From Xanthomonas cucurbitae (GTDB lineage: Bacteria; Pseudomonadota; Gammaproteobacteria; Xanthomonadales; Xanthomonadaceae): a DNA stretch of 64,000 nucleotides. The position numbers and the translations under genes were made by a program. Under the pieces are notes generated by a model that did no database searches, was not told the origin of the DNA, and saw only the letters and a program-made list of their open reading frames with translations. The stretch lies in assembly GCF_002939885.1 (NCBI RefSeq), contig NZ_MDED01000008.1, forward strand, positions 1 through 64,000, written 5' to 3'. Of the stretch, positions 50,074 to 58,387 are shown in pieces. Position 1 is the first letter of the stretch; each line of letters begins with the position of its first letter.

Positions 50074-50409
50074 TGCGCCCTTGAAGGATTCCCCCTGCAT
50101 CCTGCGCGTGGGTACCGGCCACGTCTTGTGGCACATGCCTGGAGCGCATGCGGAAATGCGCATACAACGCGTCAATCGCACGCCCCTGGCCGGCCATCGC
50201 GCGTCACATGCCGCTAGGCAGTGGCGTCATCGGGCGAGCGAGGTTTGTCCCGGATCGTGACCACAGCCATCCAAATCGAAATCGAGCGTCGCCGCCCTCT
50301 CGTTCGCCCCCGGGTGCCTTGCGGCGTACTCACGCCTCCGGCAGGCGTGGACCAGCACCGTGGCCTGCTGGAGGCATCTGCCCGCACCGGACCACGGTGC
50401 GGACGCTAA
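50074..50409. other. Region between the Tat-exported gene and the FlgC-like gene
   Basis: About 336 non-coding bases holding the bipartite element at 50122-50156 and, at the far end, three small hairpins. The best is CCGCACC-N7-GGTGCGG (50382-50402), placed just past the FlgC-like gene's stop; CACGCCT-N5-AGGCGTG (50331-50349) follows it. They probably mark the end of the upstream operon. Confidence 0.55.
50122..50156 (-). promoter_or_regulatory. Bipartite element CGTCTTG-N18-CATGCGGAAA (site D)
   Basis: CGTCTTG (50122-50128) and CATGCGGAAA (50147-50156), spaced exactly as at the two other sites. This copy is close to its gene (49 bases from the start codon), in contrast to the long leaders of the TonB genes. 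Confidence 0.7.
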
Positions 50410-50706
50410 TCAGGCCAACACGTCCAACAGGCTGCCCAACGCCGCGTCGGAGCGGCGCAGCACTGCGGCGTTGGCCTGGAAATCGTTGCGTGCCGACAAC
50501 CCATCGACCAGGTCCGTGACCGGTGCGGCGGGATCGGAGGGCGCCTCCACCACACGGGCCGCCACGCCGCCATTGGCCTGCGTGCTGGCCGCCACCGCCT
50601 GGCGTGGGCTGCCGTCCACCGGCTGCCGGGCCACGTTACTGGCGGCAACCTGCTGGCGCAGCGCGGCGGCCTGCATTCCGGAACTGGCGATGGTGCTGAT
50701 GCTCAT
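50410..50706 (-). CDS. Orphan small flagellar-rod-like (FlgC-type) protein
   Basis: A 98-aa protein. The N-terminus MSISTIASSGMQAAALRQQVAASNVA resembles the conserved start of flagellar rod/hook proteins (SGMxAxxxRxxxxASNxAN). The C-terminus, DLVDGLSARNDFQANAAVLRRSDAALGSLL, resembles the FlgC/FlgG end (ExxxxISASRxYQANxxVL). The central part is a low-complexity Ala/Pro linker. Full FlgC is about 135 aa, and no flagellar genes are nearby. Such short homologues are scattered in pseudomonads and xanthomonads with no known role to my knowledge. It sits downstream of the GH35 gene with a hairpin after it. Confidence 0.75.
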   Translation of the reverse strand: MSISTIASSGMQAAALRQQVAASNVARQPVDGSPRQAVAASTQANGGVAARVVEAPSDPAAPVTDLVDGLSARNDFQANAAVLRRSDAALGSLLDVLA

Positions 50707-50783
50707 GGAGGTTCCGCTGCGTGAGTGAGTGAAGTCATGCGGTCGTCAACGCGAGTAGACAACCAAGCTACCGTAACCGTCAG

Positions 50784-52424
50784 TCAGTAGGTGCCGACAC
50801 GCACCCGCAGCACCACCGGCTCCGGGCTGCTGGGGCCACCACGGCCAAAATTGAGCCCGTAGTCGGTCTGGTCGCCGTTGAGCTGCTTGTCCACCTGCCA
50901 GCGTCCGTCGACGTACCGCCCCTGCTCCACCCGCAACAGTTGCCCATGACGGGTATCGGCCGCCTCGCGGAAAAATTCAATGCGCGCGGCCATCCCGGTG
51001 ACCAGGAAGTCCTCCGGCCCCAGCTGCGCCACCAGCAGGCGCCCGGCGTGATCGTCGTTGCCCGGCAGGATCGCCGGCGCATCGCCCCACATCGGCGCGC
51101 CGAACGACACCCTGGCCTGCCAATCGCCAAAGCGCAGCGTGCGTTGCGGCAGGCCGGGCTGTTCGGCCACGCCCTGTAGCCGGCCTTCGAACGCGGCCAG
51201 CGCCAGCACCCGCTGCAACGGCGCCAGCAACTGGAAATTGGCCGCATGCGCGGCGGTGGCGGCGCGATTGGCCTCGGTGTCCGGGTTGCCATCCATGCCG
51301 AACACCGAAAACCCCACTCCGCCCTGCCCCAGCACATGGAACAGGTATGGCGCGGTCGCCGCTTCGAACCCGGTCTCCGACACCCAGGCCGGGTTGTCCG
51401 GCCGCGCATACTGGCCGATGACCTTGGTGTATTCGTTGTAATCGTTGGTGTAGATGTCGGTCCCGATGAAATCGATCGACGGCGTGGCCGCGCGCCACAG
51501 CGCAAACACGTTCACCGTGGCCCCGCCGGACGGATAATCCAGGCCCGGATAACGCTTGCCCTTGTAGCGCAACCAGGTATTGACGTAGAGCGGCAGCGGA
51601 TACACACGCTTGCCGGCAGCGGCCACCTGTTCGATGTACGCCGCCGTGGCGTGCGCGTTGAACGCCTCGGCGGCCTCCGCGCCGAACAGCTGCTGCCAGC
51701 TGCCGGCGGGCTTGCCCAGTGCCGTGGCGATGGCGGCCGGCACCGGCTGCGCAAACGCCGCCTCGCCCACCGCACTGTGGTCACGCACCGTCCCGATCGC
51801 ACCGGGTTCGTTCTCCACCTGCACCAGGATCACCGTGTGGCGGTCGCCATCGACCTTGCGCAGGTGCTGCATCAGCGCAGTGAACGCGCGCGCATCGGCC
51901 TGCACGTTGGCCGCCACATGCGGCGACAGCACGTCCACCGGCTCGCCATTGGCATCGCGCATGCGCGGGTAGCTGGCTTCGTCGCGCTTGATCCATTCGG
52001 GCACGTAATGCATCTGCCCGTTCTTCCAGCTGCCGAACCACAGCAGCGCCACGCGCAACCCACGCTTGCGCGCACCGGCGATCAACGCATCCACGTTGGT
52101 GGTATCGAACCGGCCAGGCGCCGGTTCGAACTGTTCCCAATACACCGGTGCTTCCACCGTGTTGGCGTGCAGGGCAACCACCTGATCCAGCGCCTTTGGC
52201 AATACCGCCGGCCAGGCGCTGGAATTGTGCAGCTGAGCGGCCAATATCGTGTACGGCGCGCCATCGACGAAGACCGCGTGGCGGCCGTTCTGGCTGACGA
52301 AACGTGGCAGTTCTTCCGCGCCAGCCGCCGGCGAGAACGCACCAGCCAGCAACCCCAGCACACCCACCGCAAGCGCCGCCTGAGAACGCTGCAACGCTGC
52401 ACGCCATCGGACCAGAGGCATCAT
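50784..52424 (-). CDS. GH35 beta-galactosidase, exported
   Basis: A 546-aa enzyme with a signal peptide (to about residue 36, AGA), a TIM barrel (about 40-370) and a C-terminal DUF5597-type beta domain. Glu206 in VQVENEPG is the likely acid/base and Glu350 in WVSETGFE the nucleophile. It probably trims terminal beta-galactose from arabinogalactan or galactan side chains. ATG 52424 overlaps the stop of the S9 peptidase (ATGA), so glycosidase and peptidase are made together. Sibling GH35 enzymes of xanthomonads have the same length. Confidence 0.92.
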   Translation of the reverse strand: MMPLVRWRAALQRSQAALAVGVLGLLAGAFSPAAGAEELPRFVSQNGRHAVFVDGAPYTILAAQLHNSSAWPAVLPKALDQVVALHANTVEAPVYWEQFEPAPGRFDTTNVDALIAGARKRGLRVALLWFGSWKNGQMHYVPEWIKRDEASYPRMRDANGEPVDVLSPHVAANVQADARAFTALMQHLRKVDGDRHTVILVQVENEPGAIGTVRDHSAVGEAAFAQPVPAAIATALGKPAGSWQQLFGAEAAEAFNAHATAAYIEQVAAAGKRVYPLPLYVNTWLRYKGKRYPGLDYPSGGATVNVFALWRAATPSIDFIGTDIYTNDYNEYTKVIGQYARPDNPAWVSETGFEAATAPYLFHVLGQGGVGFSVFGMDGNPDTEANRAATAAHAANFQLLAPLQRVLALAAFEGRLQGVAEQPGLPQRTLRFGDWQARVSFGAPMWGDAPAILPGNDDHAGRLLVAQLGPEDFLVTGMAARIEFFREAADTRHGQLLRVEQGRYVDGRWQVDKQLNGDQTDYGLNFGRGGPSSPEPVVLRVRVGTY

Positions 52425-54763
52425 TGAACCTTCTGGCGATTCCAGCGCGGCGTGGGCTCGCCCAACAGATGGCGCACGAAAAAGTCGTACTGGCGACGTT
52501 GTACATAATCGATCGGGCCGCTGGAGCGCCCCACCGAATGTTCGCCGCCGGGCACGTTGAGCAAGTCGAAGTCCTTGCCGGCCTTAATCAGCGCATCGAC
52601 CACCTGCGCGGTGGAGGCCGGGTCCACATTGCTGTCCTGCTCGCCGACGATCAACAGCAGCTCGCCCTGCAGCTTGGCCGCATTGACCACGCCTGATGCC
52701 GCCGCATAACTGTCGTCCACCGGCCAGCCCATCCACTGTTCATTCCAGCTGATCTTGTCCATGCGGTTGTCGTAGCAGCCGGCGAACGCCACGCCCACCT
52801 TGTAGAACTCCGGGTGACGTTCCAGTGCACCCAGCGTGCTCTGCCCTCCAGCCGACGCGCCATAGATGCCAACCCGGCTGATGTCGTACGACGGGTCTTT
52901 CGCGGCCAGCGCACGATGCCAGGCAATGCGATCGGCAAAGCCGGAATCGCCCAGGTTTTTCCACGCCACATCCTGGAAGGCCTTGGAGCGGTTGGCGGTG
53001 CCCATGCCATCGATCATCACCACGATGAAACCCAGATCGGCCTGCGCCTGCATGCCGATCTGCTTGTCGCCGCCGGAGTGGTACCCGAATGGCCAGAACG
53101 TCTTGGGCACGAAGGAATCGTGCGGCCCGGCGTAGATGTTCTCGATCACCGGATATCTCCTGCGCGGGTTGTAATCGCGCGGGCGCACCACCATGCCCCA
53201 AATGTCGGTCTTGCCATCTCGGCCCTTGGCCACGAAGGTCTGCGGTGCGCGCCAGCCGGCCGCCAGGAGCCGATCAATATTGCCCTGCTCCACTTGCTGC
53301 AGCAGCCGGCCATCGATGGCATGCAGCTCCATCACCGGCGGCAGATCCGGGCGCGAGTAGACATCGACGTAATGCCGGCCATCGTCTGCAATGGCCACAT
53401 CGTGGTCGGCATCGGCATGGCTGAGCCGGGTGAGCTTGCGGCCGTCGAAATCCACGCTGTAGAGCTGTCGGTAGTATGGGTCCTTTCCGGCATCCATCCC
53501 GCTGGCGGTGAACCAGATGCGGCGCTGCGCGTCGTCCACGCGCAGCACCTCGCGCACGATCCATTGCCCGCGCGTGAGCTGACGTTTGGGCTTGCCGTTG
53601 CGGCCATCGAACAGATACAGGTGCCGCCAGCCGTCGCGTTCGGAGATCCACAGGATCTCGTCGCCATGCGCATCCACCTCATGACGAAAGCTGCGGTCGG
53701 CATGGACGAAGGTGCGTGCATCCTCGCCAACGGCCACATGCGCACGCGCGCTGCGGGCATCCACTGCAATCACCCGCATGTGCTGAAAACCACGCTGCAC
53801 ATACTCAAAGCCCACACTGCGTCCATCCGCCCGCCATTGCAGTGGCGACAGCGAATACGGCATCGCGAACAAGGCGTTATCCACCACGCGCCGGCTGCCA
53901 TCCACGGCCAGCAGCACCGGCCGCTCCACATCGACCGCATCGCCTGGCTTGGGATAGAGCTGGGTGTGCACCAGCGGCTGAAGGCGGCCGGACGGTGCGG
54001 CCTCCACACGGATGACCCGGCGCGCAGTGCCCGGGCGCACCCGATACACCGCCAGCTGCTGCGAATCCGGCGACCAGGCAACGCTGTCCGGGTCGAAGTA
54101 ATCTGCCGCGCGGCCATCATCGGTGCGCTGCACGAGCCGGCCATCGGCCACCCGGCGCACGACCAGGTTCCAGCCATCGGCCAGCGCCTCCCACTGCCCA
54201 TCGGGCGAGCGGCGCGGGGTGGTGTCGGCCGCCACGTCCGGGTCGCGCACCACGCCAAAGCCGCGCGGTCGCTGCCGCAGCTGCGGCTGCCGGCCGGGGG
54301 CATCGTGCGCGCAGCGATACGTGGTCAACGTGCAGCGCCAAGGGGCATCTTCGATGGCGAACACGATCGCGCCGTCTTCGCGACCACCTTCCTGCGAGTA
54401 GGTAAACGTCTCGAACGGCAACGCCAACGCCGCATACGCCGTCCCGGTGGCTGCCTGCAGCGCCTGGGCCACGCGCACCTGGTCGAAGGCCGGTTGCTTG
54501 TGCAGCGTCGCCACGTCCGCGCGGATGAAGGCGAACCCGCCGGGCACGGTCTTGCGGTAGTAGAACGTGCCGTCGTCCTTCCATTGCGCCGGCCAGGTCA
54601 CATTCTCGGTCAGCGTGTTCCAGTGCGCGCGCAGGCCGAGCGAGCGCTGGTAGTCGGCCACGCCGGGTGCCGCCTGTGCAGCGGCAGCAAGCACCAGCAG
54701 GCACGCTGCCAGCGCGCGCGATGCCCGCAGGCTCCATGCACCCGGCCACGCCTCATTCGCCAT
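52421..54763 (-). CDS. S9 dipeptidyl-peptidase-like serine peptidase (copy 2)
   Basis: A 780-aa periplasmic DPP-IV-like enzyme. It has a signal peptide (MANEAWPGAW..., cleaved near AQAAPG), a beta-propeller (about 40-530) and an alpha/beta-hydrolase domain. The catalytic set is Ser637 in GIYGASAGGQ, Asp710 in VGEQDSNVDP and His742 in PGGEHSVG. Compared with copy 1 the serine motif is GASAGG rather than GTSAGG and the WNEQWMGWPV loop is conserved. ATG 54763 overlaps the permease 3' end by 11 bases; an upstream start (54835) would lie inside the permease. Cutting Xaa-Pro/Hyp dipeptides from extensin peptides is inferred from locus content. Confidence 0.92.
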   Translation of the reverse strand: MANEAWPGAWSLRASRALAACLLVLAAAAQAAPGVADYQRSLGLRAHWNTLTENVTWPAQWKDDGTFYYRKTVPGGFAFIRADVATLHKQPAFDQVRVAQALQAATGTAYAALALPFETFTYSQEGGREDGAIVFAIEDAPWRCTLTTYRCAHDAPGRQPQLRQRPRGFGVVRDPDVAADTTPRRSPDGQWEALADGWNLVVRRVADGRLVQRTDDGRAADYFDPDSVAWSPDSQQLAVYRVRPGTARRVIRVEAAPSGRLQPLVHTQLYPKPGDAVDVERPVLLAVDGSRRVVDNALFAMPYSLSPLQWRADGRSVGFEYVQRGFQHMRVIAVDARSARAHVAVGEDARTFVHADRSFRHEVDAHGDEILWISERDGWRHLYLFDGRNGKPKRQLTRGQWIVREVLRVDDAQRRIWFTASGMDAGKDPYYRQLYSVDFDGRKLTRLSHADADHDVAIADDGRHYVDVYSRPDLPPVMELHAIDGRLLQQVEQGNIDRLLAAGWRAPQTFVAKGRDGKTDIWGMVVRPRDYNPRRRYPVIENIYAGPHDSFVPKTFWPFGYHSGGDKQIGMQAQADLGFIVVMIDGMGTANRSKAFQDVAWKNLGDSGFADRIAWHRALAAKDPSYDISRVGIYGASAGGQSTLGALERHPEFYKVGVAFAGCYDNRMDKISWNEQWMGWPVDDSYAAASGVVNAAKLQGELLLIVGEQDSNVDPASTAQVVDALIKAGKDFDLLNVPGGEHSVGRSSGPIDYVQRRQYDFFVRHLLGEPTPRWNRQKVQ

Positions 54764-56339
54764 CGTCTTCCTCCAGCGCCAGCTCGTCGCTGCGCAAGCC
54801 GCTGCGTGCGCCCCAGTGGTAGATGAAGAACGCAATCACCGCCACGCTCAGCGTGTCGAACGGATGCGCGATCCAGCCGTGCCCACCGAAGGTGCCGGCC
54901 CAGGAGATCGTCATCACCAGCACAAAGAACACGATCAACCACAGCGATGCGCGCACCTGACGCAACAGTCGCGCACGCCCGTCGCGCGAGGGCAGCCGAT
55001 AGAGCACGTACAGCGCGAACGCCAGCACTTGTAAGCCGAGCAGCCACGACAGGGTCGGCCAGGTGGACCAGTACACGATCAACGCGGCCACGATGAACGA
55101 CAGCGGCCCCAGCACGCTCAGGCCACGCACGAAGAACGGCCGCGGCAGCTCGGGTGCACTGCGCCGCAGGGCCGCCACCGTTACCGGCGCCACGGCATAG
55201 CTCAGCACCAGCGCGGCAGACACGACGCCGATCAGGGTTTCCCACGAGGGGAACGGCAGCGTCCAGAAGATCGACAGCCCCAGGCTCAGCCACAACGCCG
55301 GCCGCGGAATGCCCGAAGCCGGGTCCACCCGCGTCAGCACCGGCAAAAACCCGCCGCTGCGCGCCCAGCCGTACACCACGCGCGGAGTGGCATTCATGTA
55401 GATATTGCCGGTGCCGCTGGGCGAGACCATGGCATCGCAGATTACCAGCGCGGCCAGCCACGCCATGCCCAGCGCCAGCGCAATGTCGTGGTACGGCAAC
55501 GAGAACGTTTTGTCAATGCCGCTCCAGCCTTGCGCCAGCTGCGCGGCGGGGATGCTGCCCAGAAAGGCCAGCTGCAGCAGCACGTAGATCACCGTGGACA
55601 AGGCCACCGACAGGATCAAGGCGATGGGAATATTGCGCTGCGGGTCGCGTACCTCGCTGGCCACCGACACGATCGGCGTCAGCCCGAGGTACGCAAAGAT
55701 GATGCCACCGGCGGAGATCGCCGCTTCCACCCCGGCCATGCCCGAGGGCGCGAAGCCATGCACGGTCAGGTTGCCTGCATTGAAATGCTCCAGCAACAGC
55801 ACGATCACCAGCATCGGTACCAGAAACTTGAAGATGCTGACGATATTGTTGGCCAGCGCAAAGGTCTTGACGCTGAAGTAGTTGAGTACGAAGAACAGCA
55901 GCAGCAATGCCAGCTGCACCAACCAGCCCCAGATACTGGGATGATTACTGCCCGCCTGATTGAGCACCGGAAACCACGCCGCCGCATATTGCCGCGCCGC
56001 TTCCACCTCGATGGCGATCAGGCTGGAAAATGCGATCAAGGTGATGAAGCCGGTCAACGATCCCAGCAGCGCGCCATGCGAATACTCCGGGTAGCGCACC
56101 ACCCCACCCGCACGCGGCAATGCCGCGCCGAGTTCGCAATACACCAGCCCCAGCAACAAGACCGCAACGCCGCCAAGGATCCACGAGACAATGCCGGCCG
56201 GACCGGCAATCGAAGAGACGTGGCTGGCGGCGAACAACCACCCCGAGCCGAAGATGGAACCCAACCCGATGAAAGTTAGGTCGGTCAGGCTCAGCCGCTT
56301 GTGGAACTTGCCTTGCGTGGTCGCACCGGGTGTGGTCAT
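54753..56339 (-). CDS. APC-family amino acid permease
   Basis: A 528-aa inner-membrane transporter with about 12-14 hydrophobic helices. Helix 1 carries the APC signature FIGLGSIFGSGWLFAA, helix 2 to 3 has LGLVYCELGAALPRAGGVVRYPEYSHG, and helix 6 FAYLGLTPIVSVASEVRDPQRNIP. A charged tail (DELALEEDDGE) ends the protein. The start MTTPGATTQGKF (56339) fits the cytosolic tail length; an in-frame start 16 codons earlier exists. It is co-transcribed with a prolyl-type peptidase and beta-galactosidase, so proline, hydroxyproline or short peptides are plausible cargo; the substrate is not readable from sequence. Confidence 0.93.
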   Translation of the reverse strand: MTTPGATTQGKFHKRLSLTDLTFIGLGSIFGSGWLFAASHVSSIAGPAGIVSWILGGVAVLLLGLVYCELGAALPRAGGVVRYPEYSHGALLGSLTGFITLIAFSSLIAIEVEAARQYAAAWFPVLNQAGSNHPSIWGWLVQLALLLLFFVLNYFSVKTFALANNIVSIFKFLVPMLVIVLLLEHFNAGNLTVHGFAPSGMAGVEAAISAGGIIFAYLGLTPIVSVASEVRDPQRNIPIALILSVALSTVIYVLLQLAFLGSIPAAQLAQGWSGIDKTFSLPYHDIALALGMAWLAALVICDAMVSPSGTGNIYMNATPRVVYGWARSGGFLPVLTRVDPASGIPRPALWLSLGLSIFWTLPFPSWETLIGVVSAALVLSYAVAPVTVAALRRSAPELPRPFFVRGLSVLGPLSFIVAALIVYWSTWPTLSWLLGLQVLAFALYVLYRLPSRDGRARLLRQVRASLWLIVFFVLVMTISWAGTFGGHGWIAHPFDTLSVAVIAFFIYHWGARSGLRSDELALEEDDGE

Positions 56340-56518
56340 AACTGGCCTCGAACGATTGGAAAACGCGGTTGCTGCGGAGGATGGCACGGTGGCGCATGCC
56401 GTGTGGCAGTCAGTGGTGGTGCGATGTACTCAGCCGTGCGCGGTGGTCCTGCACACGCCGCCGCGCACCGATGTCAGCGCGCGTACCCAGCAAGTGGTCC
56501 AGGCGCGTATGGCAGCAC

Positions 56519-58387
56519 TCAGTCATCGGCACCTGCCCCTGCATCGGCGGAGTCTGTCGCGGCGTCGTCCGGAGACGGCGACACACCGCCATCGGCGATG
56601 AAGCGGTCGATGCGCGCTTCCAGCACCGGCAGCGGCACCGAACCGGTCTGCAACACCGCATCGTGGAAGTGGCGCAGGTCGAATTTCTCGCCCAGCGCGG
56701 CTTCGGCCTTGTGCCGTAATTCGAGAATCTTCAACTCGCCCAGGTAATACGACAGCGCCTGCCCGGGCCAGGCGATGTACCGATCCACCTCGGTGGTCAC
56801 TTCATGCTCGCTCAGCGCGGTGTTGTCGCGCAGATACGCCTGCGCCTGTTCGCGCGTCCAGCCCTTGTGGTGGATGCCGGTGTCGATCACCAGGCGGCAG
56901 GCACGCCACGCCTGATAGGTGAGATAACCGAAGCGGTCGTAGGGCGTGTCGTACATGCCCATTTCCTGACCCAGGTACTCCGAGTACACCGCCCAGCCTT
57001 CGCCATAGGCCGAGATGAACGTGTAACGACGAAAATCCGGCAGGCTCTGCGTTTCTGCGGCCAGCGGCATCTGCAGCGCGTGCCCGGGCGAGGACTCGTG
57101 TAGGGTCAGCGCGGTCAGGTTGTACAGCGGCCGCGATGGCAGATCGTAGGTATTGACCAGGTAGATCCCCGGCCCCCCGCGGCCGCCGGTATAGAACGGT
57201 GCCAGCTCCGGCGGCACCGGTTCGATGGCGAAGCGGCGCCGTGGCAGGCGGCCGATATAGTTGCCCACCTTGGCATCCACGCGCTTGGCGATCCATGCCG
57301 CCTGCTTGAGCAATTCTTCCGGCGTCTTGGTATAGAACTGCGGGTCGGTGCGCAGGAAATGCAGGAACGCCGGAAACACCGGCTGCCCGGCCGGCGGCTT
57401 GAAGCCGCTCTCCACGATGGTAGCGTCCATCTGCTTGCGCAGCTTGGCGACCTCCTGCAGGCCGATCTGGTGGATCTGCTCGGGACTCAGGTCCAGCGTG
57501 GTGAACTCGCGGATCTGCGCGCGGTAATAGGCCTTGCCATCGGGCAAGGCTTCGCCGGCCAGCGTGGCGCGCGCGCGCGGCTGGTACTCGTTGCGGATGA
57601 AGTCCAGCAAGCCGGCATAGGCCGGCACCACCTGGGTGTCGATGGTCTGCACCGCCTGCTGCCGCAACTGCGCCTGCACCGGCGCCGGCAGCGTGGCCGG
57701 CATCTGCTTGAACGGGGCGTAGAACGGATTGGCCTGCCCGCGCGCCTGCGCCACATCGGCAATGGATTGATCGCGCCCGCGCAGCGTGACCTTGGGCTGG
57801 CTGAAGCCCCGAGCCAACCCGGCGCGCATATTGGCCGTGTGCTCGGAAAAATAGCGCGGGATATCGGCCAGCATCTTCAGATAGCGCTGATAGTCCTCGC
57901 GCGTGCGCAGCGTGGCCTGCGCACTGAAGCCCAGGTCGCTCCAGAACGCCGAGTCGCTGTTGAACGGCATCTCCCAGGCACGGAAATGCTGCTGATCCAG
58001 CAGCACCTGCAGCTGCTGTCGATACACCTGGTAATTCACCTGGTCCTCGGCCGACAGCTGCGCCGGCCCGATCGCATCCAGCTCGGCCAATGCCTGTTGC
58101 CAATACGCGGTGCGCTGGTTCTGGGTGGCGACATCGACCTTGGGCAGATGGTCGGCCTGGCGCTGCTGGGTGGCCTGGTTGTCTTCATCCACCGCGCCGG
58201 ACACCTGCGCCTGCCGCCACTGCCACTCGCGCGTATACAACGCCTTGAAGCGGGCTGCGGCCGTGCCCTGCACGGTGGTTGCCGGCTCGGCGGCATACGC
58301 CTGCACGGGCGTGCCGCCCAGGCTGGCTGCAATCAGCAGGCTCAACGCACTGATGCGCAACATGGTGTGTGTCTGCGATACGCTCAT
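56519..58387 (-). CDS. DUF885 putative metallopeptidase, exported (copy 1)
   Basis: A 622-aa protein with a signal peptide (to about residue 30-33, VQAYA). It belongs to the DUF885 family, which is placed among zinc peptidases of the MA type. The putative metal/catalytic motif is His430-Glu431-xxxx-His436 in LHESSPGHAL, followed by the EGWAVYSEYLG segment with a possible third ligand. A mainly helical architecture fits the family. ATG 58387 overlaps the stop of copy 2 (ATGA). Cleavage of proline/hydroxyproline-rich peptides is my inference from neighbours. Confidence 0.85.
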   Translation of the reverse strand: MSVSQTHTMLRISALSLLIAASLGGTPVQAYAAEPATTVQGTAAARFKALYTREWQWRQAQVSGAVDEDNQATQQRQADHLPKVDVATQNQRTAYWQQALAELDAIGPAQLSAEDQVNYQVYRQQLQVLLDQQHFRAWEMPFNSDSAFWSDLGFSAQATLRTREDYQRYLKMLADIPRYFSEHTANMRAGLARGFSQPKVTLRGRDQSIADVAQARGQANPFYAPFKQMPATLPAPVQAQLRQQAVQTIDTQVVPAYAGLLDFIRNEYQPRARATLAGEALPDGKAYYRAQIREFTTLDLSPEQIHQIGLQEVAKLRKQMDATIVESGFKPPAGQPVFPAFLHFLRTDPQFYTKTPEELLKQAAWIAKRVDAKVGNYIGRLPRRRFAIEPVPPELAPFYTGGRGGPGIYLVNTYDLPSRPLYNLTALTLHESSPGHALQMPLAAETQSLPDFRRYTFISAYGEGWAVYSEYLGQEMGMYDTPYDRFGYLTYQAWRACRLVIDTGIHHKGWTREQAQAYLRDNTALSEHEVTTEVDRYIAWPGQALSYYLGELKILELRHKAEAALGEKFDLRHFHDAVLQTGSVPLPVLEARIDRFIADGGVSPSPDDAATDSADAGAGADD

